NCBI GenBank assembly: GCA_017539565.1
Contig: JAFYCS010000077.1
Span: 38,543-102,542 of the forward strand
Direction: 5' to 3'
Origin: Lachnospiraceae bacterium
GTDB taxonomy: Bacteria; Bacillota; Clostridia; Lachnospirales; Lachnospiraceae
Length of the DNA stretch: 64,000 nt
Below the pieces are notes generated by a model that was not told the origin of the DNA, did no database searches, and saw only the letters and a program-made list of their open reading frames with translations. Position numbers and translations under genes: made by a program. Shown here one piece after another: positions 41,723 to 49,801 of the stretch (position 1 is its first letter; every line of letters begins with the position of its first letter).

Positions 41723-42956
41723 TTCCCATATCCCCCTGCTGTGTATTCGTTACTTCCTCACCGGCCGGCTGCTGTTCAGGCTGTATGTCTCCGGTCTGCT
41801 GAGCTTCCGGCTGCTGCATTTCAGTTTCCTGCTGCATTACAGGCTGCTGTGCCGGCATTCCCATGGGCTGCTGTCCCGGCATTCCCATAGGCTGCTGCAT
41901 CGGCATTCTCATAGACTGCTGTCCCGGCATTCCCATAGGCTGCTGCATCGGTATTCCCATCTGCTGCTGTCCCGGTATTCCCATCTGCTGCTGCCCCGGT
42001 ATTCCCATAGGCTGCTGTCCCGGCATTCCAGGCTGCGGTGCTCCGCTGGTCAGCTGCATAAAGAGCGTCTCAAGGTTAGTCTCTTCGCGTCGGAAGCCGC
42101 TTACCATAACGCCCGCGGTCATCAACGAACCGATTATGCGGTTAAGCTCCTGATCCGTACCGTCAAAATTAACTATCATCTCATTCTCTCGCAGAGATAC
42201 CAGCTCTATCCCTGGAAGCTCTTTTAAACAGAGCGCTGCCTTCTGTGTATCGCTGCTGACCGAAATGATCACATGGTGGGTATTACGTCCCATCTCCAGG
42301 ATATCATCCATCTTTCCGGCCGTTACCAGTCTGCCCCTGTTCATGATACCTACGCTGGTACACATCTCCGCAATATCCGAGAGTATGTGCGAACTTATGA
42401 TTATGGTCTTGCCCATGGAATTAAGGTTCATGAGCAGTTCCTTCATCTCTACCCTGGCTCCGGGATCAAGTCCGGAAGAAGGCTCGTCAAGCACCAGAAG
42501 CTCCGGATTGTGAAGCAGTGCTCTTGCCACACACAGTCTCTGTTTCATACCGCGTGAGAGACCGTCCACATAGTCCTCTTCCCTGCCCGATAAGCTGACC
42601 AGTTCAAGAAGATCACCTGTCATCTTCTTGATATCCATATCTTCTATACCGTAAATGGAGCCGTAAAACTCCATATATTCGCGCACTTTAAGATTATCGT
42701 ATACACCGAAGAAATCCGGCACATATCCTATACAGCGTCTTACCGACTCAGACTGTCTGCGCAGTTCATATCCCGCTATATAGATATTACCGAAATCCGG
42801 TTTAAGCAGTCCGCAGAGCATGCGTATGCTTGTGGTCTTACCTGCACCGTTGGGCCCCACGAAACCAAACAGATCCCCCTTGGGCACATGCAGTGACAGA
42901 CCGTCCACAGCCCTGAAACTGCCGTAATTTTTTATCAGCCTTTCCAGATACAGCAT
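41703..42956 (-). CDS. ABC transporter ATPase with PGQQ-repeat tail
   Basis: 417 residues. Residues 1-230 are a standard ABC-2 ATPase: Walker A GPNGAGKTT at 34-42, signature LSRGMKQRLCVARALL, Walker B LLVLDEPSSGLDP, H-loop IISSHIL. A small domain to about 305 follows. Then comes a tail of roughly 12 repeats of M(G/R)(M/I)PGQQ, ending in a Q/E-rich segment. Such a tail is not part of the ABC family and matches the low-complexity style of the Q/N/G protein two genes on. The gene starts 3 bp after the upstream stop. Confidence 0.88.
   Translation of the reverse strand: MLYLERLIKNYGSFRAVDGLSLHVPKGDLFGFVGPNGAGKTTSIRMLCGLLKPDFGNIYIAGYELRRQSESVRRCIGYVPDFFGVYDNLKVREYMEFYGSIYGIEDMDIKKMTGDLLELVSLSGREEDYVDGLSRGMKQRLCVARALLHNPELLVLDEPSSGLDPGARVEMKELLMNLNSMGKTIIISSHILSDIAEMCTSVGIMNRGRLVTAGKMDDILEMGRNTHHVIISVSSDTQKAALCLKELPGIELVSLRENEMIVNFDGTDQELNRIIGSLMTAGVMVSGFRREETNLETLFMQLTSGAPQPGMPGQQPMGIPGQQQMGIPGQQQMGIPMQQPMGMPGQQSMRMPMQQPMGMPGQQPMGMPAQQPVMQQETEMQQPEAQQTGDIQPEQQPAGEEVTNTQQGDMGNGNAEV
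41850..42035 (-). repeat. Coding tandem repeat in the ABC ATPase tail
   Basis: About 24-30-bp units encoding M-G-(M/I)-P-(G/M)-Q-Q(-P/Q) variants. Individual units differ by a few bases, so the array is older than a simple slippage tract but is still expected to vary in copy number. Confidence 0.8.
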
Positions 42957-42959
42957 CGC

Positions 42960-44891
42960 TTATTTCACCCCGTATACACAGAGGAATGACTCCTCAGATA
43001 CGCCTCCCTTTATAACTTTGTTGCCGTTCTTGCATACGCCCACTGCAAAGCTGCCCTGATCACTCAGTTCGTGGGCCGCAAAATAAAGCGCCATGTGAAG
43101 CTTAGCTTCTTCATAATCCTGGTAGTTATATAACTTCCTTGCAAGATCCTCTATTGTGCCCTCATCAGAGTAACGTTGACGTGACTTCGAATTTATGGTC
43201 AGATTCTCACCACTTTCAACATTTTCTATGATGTCATAGTATCCGTAGCACACCAGAAGCACATAATCAAAATCGTAATCCGTATCGTTTGTGAGTGTTC
43301 CCACTATCTTGGAATTATCAAGCTCTATCTGTGCACTCATGACACCGGAAACGGAATTGTCCGTCTTGGTCTTGAAGAAAGCACTGTCAAATCCTGCCTT
43401 GGGCGAATAGAACAGCTGCGAACCCGCGGTGTTGTTTGACGCCCTGTACAGATAGTGATCCTCTGCGGCATTATATGAGTAGCTGTTTTCATAGAATATG
43501 GGACCTGCTGCATAGGCATCATCATTAAGGGTTATATTCCAGTCTTTCCTGTCTGCGGAGAAACCGAAGATATAATCCGTCTCTTCTGCCTTGCCGTCAC
43601 CGTTGGCTACACGTACCGTGGTAAACTGCTTCGACCTCATATCAAAACCGCGGCTGAATAAAAATACAAGTAATACAAAGAGCAATGATAATGCCGGGAT
43701 AGCCAGCCATATCTTCTCTCTCTTATCAAGCTTCTTGAGCAGGAGATATACGCCGGGGCCTACAAGTACCACATATACCAGTATGAGTATACGCAGGATG
43801 GTAGGGCTGAAACTGCTTCTTCCCTGCATAACGCCGTAGTCCCTCTGCAGATCATAGGACGAAAGGGTGCGTGAGTTTCCGCTGCCGTTTCCTGCACTGT
43901 TCTTGACACTCATAAGATTGGTATACAGGTCTTCCCCGAAATAGGATGCATTGACATCAGGATCGGACAGTGCAAAAGTAGAGAGCACTATCGCTCCCCT
44001 GCCTATTACCTTCTTATAAAGCTCACCGTAGCAGATCGCATTATAATTACCTTTCCCAAGGTCAAGGTCAGCTACATTGATATATCCGGTGTTGGAATAA
44101 TAACTGAAGTTTGAGTAAGTATATTTGTTAGCAAGCTCAGCTGTGATAAAATCATCATCAAAAACATCAAAACACTGATCCAGGTTACTGCCGGTACCGA
44201 TCACCAGCACTCCGCCCAGACGTGTCCATTCCTCTATAGCTTCGATCTGCTCGGCTTTTAAGGTAGATAAGTCGAAATCGTCGATGACCAGAAAGCTCAT
44301 CTGCTTTAAGGTATATCCGTCATTCAGTTCAGCAGGCATCATATAGAGGCAGTCCCACTGGTCATTATAATTATTATTCCCGTAGTAATAGTATCCGCCG
44401 AGAGTGCCGTTAAATGCCTTTTCGATATAATCCAGTCCCGAAGAACTGTTGGTAAGTATTCCAAGCTGCTGTGATGCATTAATGGAAAAGAGTTTCTTCT
44501 GTCTGGCTGAATAGAGCTCTTTCCCCTGTTTGTCCAGGATCTTAACAGTCGCTTCGTAATCCTCAAGGTTGATGCCTTCGGGAACGGGAATACCTAAAGT
44601 AATGTTCTCTGTAGTTCCGGAAGCTATCGCCGCGTAGGTTTCGTATACGATAGCGTCATAATGATTTCCGTTTCCTAGTATAAGCCTGACATATCCGCCG
44701 AAGTCATCCCCGTTATTGGTGACCTGGATATACGCATATGCCACATCTCCTTCAACATTTGTTCCGGAGCTGCTCTTAACATCAAAATCAGCATCATCAT
44801 TTCCGCCTGCATATGCATCAAAACTGAGTGCGCATATCAGTAGCGGTAAAACAACAGCAGCAAGTATAATCCTGCCAAGTTTTGCATTCAT
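42960..44891 (-). CDS. Exported membrane protein of the ABC/MoxR operon
   Basis: 643 residues. A signal peptide (MNAKLGRIILAAVVLPLLIC...AYA) leads into a beta-rich extracellular domain, then a flavodoxin/GATase-like segment (LGILTNSSSGLDYIEKAFNG and FLVIDDFDLSTLKAEQIEAI). Two helices (ILRILILVYVVLVGPGVYLL and IWLAIPALSLLFVLLVFLF) and a second extracytoplasmic domain follow. It is probably the extracellular part of the exporter system, analogous to GldG-like proteins of gliding/ABC clusters; this is an inference from context. Its ATG overlaps the glgA stop by one base. Confidence 0.75.
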   Translation of the reverse strand: MNAKLGRIILAAVVLPLLICALSFDAYAGGNDDADFDVKSSSGTNVEGDVAYAYIQVTNNGDDFGGYVRLILGNGNHYDAIVYETYAAIASGTTENITLGIPVPEGINLEDYEATVKILDKQGKELYSARQKKLFSINASQQLGILTNSSSGLDYIEKAFNGTLGGYYYYGNNNYNDQWDCLYMMPAELNDGYTLKQMSFLVIDDFDLSTLKAEQIEAIEEWTRLGGVLVIGTGSNLDQCFDVFDDDFITAELANKYTYSNFSYYSNTGYINVADLDLGKGNYNAICYGELYKKVIGRGAIVLSTFALSDPDVNASYFGEDLYTNLMSVKNSAGNGSGNSRTLSSYDLQRDYGVMQGRSSFSPTILRILILVYVVLVGPGVYLLLKKLDKREKIWLAIPALSLLFVLLVFLFSRGFDMRSKQFTTVRVANGDGKAEETDYIFGFSADRKDWNITLNDDAYAAGPIFYENSYSYNAAEDHYLYRASNNTAGSQLFYSPKAGFDSAFFKTKTDNSVSGVMSAQIELDNSKIVGTLTNDTDYDFDYVLLVCYGYYDIIENVESGENLTINSKSRQRYSDEGTIEDLARKLYNYQDYEEAKLHMALYFAAHELSDQGSFAVGVCKNGNKVIKGGVSEESFLCVYGVK

Positions 44892-46345
44892 CAGACCTTA
44901 TCTCCAATCAGCCAGTCATACATCTCCTGATATTTCCCGGCAGATACGTGCCAGGAGAAATCAACAGCCATATCTCTGTCTATCATTTTATTCCACTCAC
45001 GGCGCTTGTCATAGTAGATCTTCTCCGCGTAACGTATGGTGGCAAGCATCTCATGAGCGTTGTAATTCATAAATGAAAAGCCGGTGCCTGTGGAGTCAAA
45101 TTCGTTGTAGGGCTGCACCGTATCCTTAAGTCCGCCGGTCTCACGCACGATGGGTACGGTACCGTAACGTAAAGCCATCAGCTGTGAAAGACCACAGGGC
45201 TCGAACATGGAAGGCATCAGGAAAGCATCGCAGGCAGCATATATCTTATGTGATAGTGCCTCCGAATAATAGATATTCGCAGATACCTTACCGCCGTATT
45301 TCCAGTCAAAGTGCTTGAACATATTCTCGTAGCGCTCCTCACCTGTCCCCAGTACCACGATCTGTACCGCATCCTGACACAGCTCATCCATTATATAAGC
45401 TATCAGATCAAAGCCCTTCTGATCCGTAAGACGTGACACGATACCTATCATCATCGTCTTGTCATCTTCGTCCAGGTTGAGCTCCTTCTGCAGCGCTCTC
45501 TTATTCTTTATCTTTTCCTTGCGGAAATTCTTTGCATTATACTTATAATCTATATAACTGTCCTTGGAAGGATCGTACTCTTCGTAGTCGATACCGTTTA
45601 CTATACCGCGCAGATCCCCGCTCCTTGCCTTCAAAAGACCGTCAAGCCCTTCGCCGTAGAAAGGAGTCTTTATCTCCTCCGCATATGTGTCGGAAACGGT
45701 AGTTATGGCATCCGCATAGACCAGACCGCCCTTTAAGAGGTTGGCATCCTTATAGCTCTCCAGCTTATCGGGTGTAAAGAACTCAGCCGGTATGCCGGTT
45801 ATGTCCCTCATCTCCTTAACATCCCATCTTCCCTGGAACTTAAGGTTATGAATGGTCATTACGGTCTTCATCTTTGTAAAGAGAGGGTTGTTCCTGAACC
45901 TCTCCTTAAGGTATACGGGCACCAGTCCCGTCTGCCAGTCATGGCAGTGCAGCAGGTCCGGCTCAAAGTCCAGAAGCGGTATTGCCGAAAGGGCTGCTTT
46001 TGAAAAGAAAGCAAACTTCACGATGTCATCGTAAAAGTTGCCGCTGTACGGCCTGAATCCGCCGAACATCATCTCATTATCGATAAAATAATATTTAACC
46101 CCTTCTACTTCCGCTTCAAGTATGCCTACATACTCATTCTTCCAGTGGAAATCCATGTAAAAATGGGTCTTATACTTCATCTTGTCCTTCATCTCCTGGG
46201 AGATGCAGGTATATTTGGGAAGCATTACTCTCACGTCAAAGTACTTTTTATCCACACACTTGGGAAGTGAGCCGACTACATCGGCCAGACCGCCCGTTTT
46301 GATAAAAGGTACACCCTCGGATGCAATAAAAAGAATATTCTTCAT
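44891..46345 (-). CDS. glgA: Glycogen synthase
   Basis: A 484-residue GT5 ADP-glucose:glycogen glucosyltransferase of normal length. The ADP-glucose site KTGGLADVVGSLP starts at residue 16, HCHDWQTGLVP and VMTIHNLKFQG are in the N-domain, and the C-domain has MPSMFEPCGLSQLMALRYGT and RETGGLKDTV. It extends alpha-1,4-glucan in the cytoplasm. GGAGG supports the start, and a strong promoter lies just upstream. It is the first gene of the long ABC/MoxR/vWA operon, with a TGATG stop-start junction; the other glg genes are not in the window. Confidence 0.93.
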   Translation of the reverse strand: MKNILFIASEGVPFIKTGGLADVVGSLPKCVDKKYFDVRVMLPKYTCISQEMKDKMKYKTHFYMDFHWKNEYVGILEAEVEGVKYYFIDNEMMFGGFRPYSGNFYDDIVKFAFFSKAALSAIPLLDFEPDLLHCHDWQTGLVPVYLKERFRNNPLFTKMKTVMTIHNLKFQGRWDVKEMRDITGIPAEFFTPDKLESYKDANLLKGGLVYADAITTVSDTYAEEIKTPFYGEGLDGLLKARSGDLRGIVNGIDYEEYDPSKDSYIDYKYNAKNFRKEKIKNKRALQKELNLDEDDKTMMIGIVSRLTDQKGFDLIAYIMDELCQDAVQIVVLGTGEERYENMFKHFDWKYGGKVSANIYYSEALSHKIYAACDAFLMPSMFEPCGLSQLMALRYGTVPIVRETGGLKDTVQPYNEFDSTGTGFSFMNYNAHEMLATIRYAEKIYYDKRREWNKMIDRDMAVDFSWHVSAGKYQEMYDWLIGDKV

Positions 46346-46414
46346 TACCTTCCCTCCATATTTAATTTACGGCTGCCTCATAACCCCCATGCCGCGTTTT
46401 TTGCTCCACTGACC

Positions 46415-46443
46415 ATTATATAACATTTGGACATTTGTTGCAA
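46415..46443 (-). promoter_or_regulatory. Strong SigA promoter of the glgA/MoxR operon
   Basis: -35 TTGCAA (46438-46443), a 17-bp spacer and a perfect -10 TATAAT (46415-46420), between recN and glgA. It leaves a leader of about 60 nt. Confidence 0.8.
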
Positions 46444-46448
46444 AGTGT

Positions 46449-48134
46449 TTATTTTTTATGCTTTACAGCCTCTGCACGCTCCTTAAGCTCCCTTGCATTG
46501 GCCATAACAGCCTCACTGATCTCTTCACCGCCCAGCATTCTGGCCACTTCCGTCTCCTCGTCCTTCTTGCTCAGGCTGCGTATCATGGTCTCGGTCTTGC
46601 CCCCTGCCTCTTTCTTTTCTATTAGGAAGTGCTTATCCGCCATGGCCGCTATCTGGGGAAGGTGGGTAATGCAGATCAGCTGCCTTCCCAGGCTCAGTGC
46701 CCCCATCTTTTCCGATACCTTCCAGGCAGTCTTTCCGCTGATACCGCTGTCTATCTCGTCGAATATAAGCGTCTCTATATCATCCTTGGCCGCAAAGACG
46801 GATTTTAAAGCCAGCATGATACGCGAAAGCTCTCCTCCGCTGGCCACATCCTTAAGAGGCCTTAAGCTCTCCCCGGGATTCAGACTGATAAGAAATTCCA
46901 CATCATCACTGCCGCAGGGGGTATATTCCCCGTGAGGCTTTATGCTCACCTCAAACTCTACTTTCAGGAAGTTAAGATCCTCCAGTACCGCGCATATCTC
47001 TTTTTTAAGGGCTGCCGCAGCCTTGCTCCGCTTCTTAGTCAGCTTTGCGCACAGCTTATCCAGTCTCCCGGCACTTTCTGCCTTAAGGGCCGCCAGCTTC
47101 CTGCGGCTCTCATCCAGGTCATTTAATTCCTTAAGCTCTTCCCTGCGTTTGTCCAGATACTCAAGGGCCGCGGCCTCACTGCCGCCGTATCTCGTGCTCA
47201 GGCGGCGTATGGTATCAAGACGTTCCTCCACTTCGTCAAAACGCTGAGGATCAAAAGCCCCGTCATCCAAGATATCCCTGATATCCCTTAATACACCCCT
47301 TAAGGTATCCTCAGCAGTGGACATGGCCTGGGCATCATCTGCCAATGCTTCGTTCATGGCAGCCGCCGAATTCATCTCGTGCACCGCACGGCTCAGGGCA
47401 TCCAGCACGCCTCCGCTTTCTTCATCTAAAAGCCCGCGTACATTGCTCAAATCTTCAAAGCTGTCCCTTGCTCCCTTCATCCTGCGGAATTCATCCTCAA
47501 GCTCATCTTCCTCACCGGGCTTAAGGTCCGCATCTTCCAGTTCATTGATCTCATATTCCGCAAGGTCTATCTCCCGCCTGCGGGCATTCTCATCCATATC
47601 CAGCGCTTCCAGGCGGTGACAGAGCTGTCTGTACTCTTCATACTCTGCTGCCGCAGCTTCAAGATCCTGCTTTATATCATCCATGCAGTATTCGTCCAGC
47701 AGCTGTCTGTGGCGCACCGGATGCAGCAGGGACTGATGCTCATGCTGCCCGTGCACATCAATAAGCAGCTGCGCCAGATCGCGTACCTGCTTTACTGTAA
47801 CGCTCTCCCCGCATACCTTTATGGAAGAACGGTTTGCCCCTATGCGGCGGCTTATAATCACGGTCCCGTCTTCTTCGACCGGGAGTTCCATCTCTTTGAT
47901 GGCTGCCAGAGTCTTTTCGTTATCGACATGAAAGACCAGCTCTATAAGGGCATACTCAGCCCCGTCCCTTATCATGGACTTATCTGCCTTGGCTCCCAGA
48001 CACAGGTTTACCGAACCGATCAGTATGGATTTGCCGGCACCGGTCTCTCCGCTCAATATGTTAAGCCCTTCACAAAGTTCCAGATCAGCCTGTTTGATCA
48101 GGGCCAGATTTTTAACAGAAATGCTGTCTATCAT
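46449..48134 (-). CDS. recN: DNA repair protein RecN
   Basis: A 561-residue SMC-like ATPase: Walker A SGETGAGKS at 28-36, a long central coiled coil (about 150-370), and a C-terminal ASGGELSRIMLALK signature with LIFDEIDSGISG Walker B. It acts in double-strand-break repair. It ends the recN-to-prfC housekeeping cluster; nadK ends 10 bp upstream. The argR gene often found at this junction in Firmicutes is not here. Confidence 0.95.
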   Translation of the reverse strand: MIDSISVKNLALIKQADLELCEGLNILSGETGAGKSILIGSVNLCLGAKADKSMIRDGAEYALIELVFHVDNEKTLAAIKEMELPVEEDGTVIISRRIGANRSSIKVCGESVTVKQVRDLAQLLIDVHGQHEHQSLLHPVRHRQLLDEYCMDDIKQDLEAAAAEYEEYRQLCHRLEALDMDENARRREIDLAEYEINELEDADLKPGEEDELEDEFRRMKGARDSFEDLSNVRGLLDEESGGVLDALSRAVHEMNSAAAMNEALADDAQAMSTAEDTLRGVLRDIRDILDDGAFDPQRFDEVEERLDTIRRLSTRYGGSEAAALEYLDKRREELKELNDLDESRRKLAALKAESAGRLDKLCAKLTKKRSKAAAALKKEICAVLEDLNFLKVEFEVSIKPHGEYTPCGSDDVEFLISLNPGESLRPLKDVASGGELSRIMLALKSVFAAKDDIETLIFDEIDSGISGKTAWKVSEKMGALSLGRQLICITHLPQIAAMADKHFLIEKKEAGGKTETMIRSLSKKDEETEVARMLGGEEISEAVMANARELKERAEAVKHKK

Positions 48135-48144
48135 CTGCCTTCCT

Positions 48145-48981
48145 CTAATTCACAAGTTTTTTCCTGAGCACCTGAAGGAAACCGTCACTGCCCAGTTTAA
48201 TGAAGCGGCATACTCTCTTGCTCTTGCGCACTTCGATATAATCTCCCGCGCTCAGCACTCCCATGGGCACACCGTCAAAATACGTGCCGGCTGCAGCTTC
48301 CTTCACACTGCGCCCCGGCAGCAGCTCTACCCTTATGATCCCCTCATCGGAAAGCACTATACTTCTGGTATTTAAGGTATGAGGGCAGATGGGTGTAAGT
48401 ACGAGAAGGCTTGCCGAAGGCTCAACTATGGGGCCCGCAGCCGAAAGATTATATCCGGTAGAACCGGTAGGGGTGCTTATGATGATGCCGTCACCCGAAT
48501 ATTCATACAAAAATACGTCATTGACATAGATCCTGTAAGATGCCACCTGCAGATCGCCGTGACGGCTCAGGACTATGTCGTTGAGCGCATGTTCCAGCTC
48601 GCTCTTTTCTCCTCCGATACTTGTTAAGCCCGCGAGCATCATGCGGTCCTCTATAACAAATTCATCATTCAGGATACGCTTTATAGCCCCTTCGACCTCT
48701 CCGGCCTCCACCTCTGCCAGATATCCCACGTGTCCCAGATTGATGCCCAGCATCGGTATATCCAGCTTACGCAGGCGTATCGCCACTGAAAGCAGCGTAC
48801 CGTCACCGCCCAGGACCAGAAGCGCCTCGGTTCCTTCAGCTACAGGCAGCTCCTCTTCACATACATCGAGCAGAGGTACTTCTTCGCCGCCCACCAGCTG
48901 GGCGATCTTTTGGCAGACCTTCTGCCCTTCTTTTAAACCGGGATCCTTTAAGCTGTTGCTTATCACACAGAATTTCTTCAT
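48145..48981 (-). CDS. nadK: NAD kinase
   Basis: About 278 residues. It carries VLGGDGTLLSVAIR (the GGDGT phosphate site), the ALNDIVLSRHG block and TPTGSTGYNLSAAGPI. It phosphorylates NAD+ to NADP+. The open frame begins further up, but the ATG at 48979-48981 has AAAGGA 7 nt upstream and gives MKKFCVISN, the usual N-terminus. Confidence 0.93.
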   Translation of the reverse strand: MKKFCVISNSLKDPGLKEGQKVCQKIAQLVGGEEVPLLDVCEEELPVAEGTEALLVLGGDGTLLSVAIRLRKLDIPMLGINLGHVGYLAEVEAGEVEGAIKRILNDEFVIEDRMMLAGLTSIGGEKSELEHALNDIVLSRHGDLQVASYRIYVNDVFLYEYSGDGIIISTPTGSTGYNLSAAGPIVEPSASLLVLTPICPHTLNTRSIVLSDEGIIRVELLPGRSVKEAAAGTYFDGVPMGVLSAGDYIEVRKSKRVCRFIKLGSDGFLQVLRKKLVN

Positions 48982-48991
48982 TGTTTTTCCT

Positions 48992-49801
48992 TTACAGCTC
49001 ACTATGAGCCTGTGCCACCACTTCGTTTATATTATACTCTGCATCTTCAGCATCACTCTTAGACAGATACAGCAGATACTCTATGTTCCCCTCAGGTCCG
49101 CGGACAGGCGAAAAGTCCAGACCCAGTATACAAAAGCCAAGCGCCTTTGCCGCTGCGGTCACGGCCTCTATCACTTCTATATGAACTTTGGGCTCCCTTA
49201 CCACGCCCTTCTTTCCTACCTTTTCACGCCCCGCTTCGAACTGCGGCTTGATAAGGCATACCATCTGCGCGCCTTCCTTCAGAAGAGGGTACGCCGCCGG
49301 CAGTATTTTGGAAAGCGATATAAATGATACGTCCGCCGAAGCAAAATTTATGGGTTCCGGAACTTCTTTTTCCGTTACATAACGGAAATTGGTCTTTTCC
49401 ATGCAGACAACGCGTTCATCCGAACGCAGTTTCCACGCCAGCTGGTTGGTACCGGAATCTATGGCATATACCCTGGCCGCACCATTCTGAAGCATGCAGT
49501 CCGTAAATCCGCCCGTAGATGACCCTATATCCATGCACACACAGCCGTTTAAGTCTATAGGAAAAACCTGCAGCGCTTTCTCAAGCTTGAGTCCGCCGCG
49601 GCTCACATACTTAAGGGTATCCGCCCTGAGCTCCAGCTTCAGATCCTCTGTAGAAAAAAAGCTTCCGGGCTTATCTTCCCTCTGGCCGTTAACAAAAACC
49701 TCTCCTGCCATTATATGCCTCTTGGCCAGTTCCCTTGAGCTGACCAGCCCGGCATTTACCAGAAGTACATCCAGCCTCTCTTTTGCTGCCTTTTCACCCA
49801 T
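48992..49801 (-). CDS. tlyA: TlyA-family rRNA 2'-O-methyltransferase (S4 + FtsJ domains)
   Basis: 269 residues. An S4 RNA-binding domain (ERLDVLLVNAGLVSSRELAK, residues 8-60) is followed by an FtsJ-like methyltransferase with the SAM motif MDIGSSTGGFTDC near 90. Relatives methylate ribosomal RNA; the exact site is not predicted. Its start overlaps the dxs stop by 8 bp, the usual order in this cluster. Confidence 0.9.
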   Translation of the reverse strand: MGEKAAKERLDVLLVNAGLVSSRELAKRHIMAGEVFVNGQREDKPGSFFSTEDLKLELRADTLKYVSRGGLKLEKALQVFPIDLNGCVCMDIGSSTGGFTDCMLQNGAARVYAIDSGTNQLAWKLRSDERVVCMEKTNFRYVTEKEVPEPINFASADVSFISLSKILPAAYPLLKEGAQMVCLIKPQFEAGREKVGKKGVVREPKVHIEVIEAVTAAAKALGFCILGLDFSPVRGPEGNIEYLLYLSKSDAEDAEYNINEVVAQAHSEL

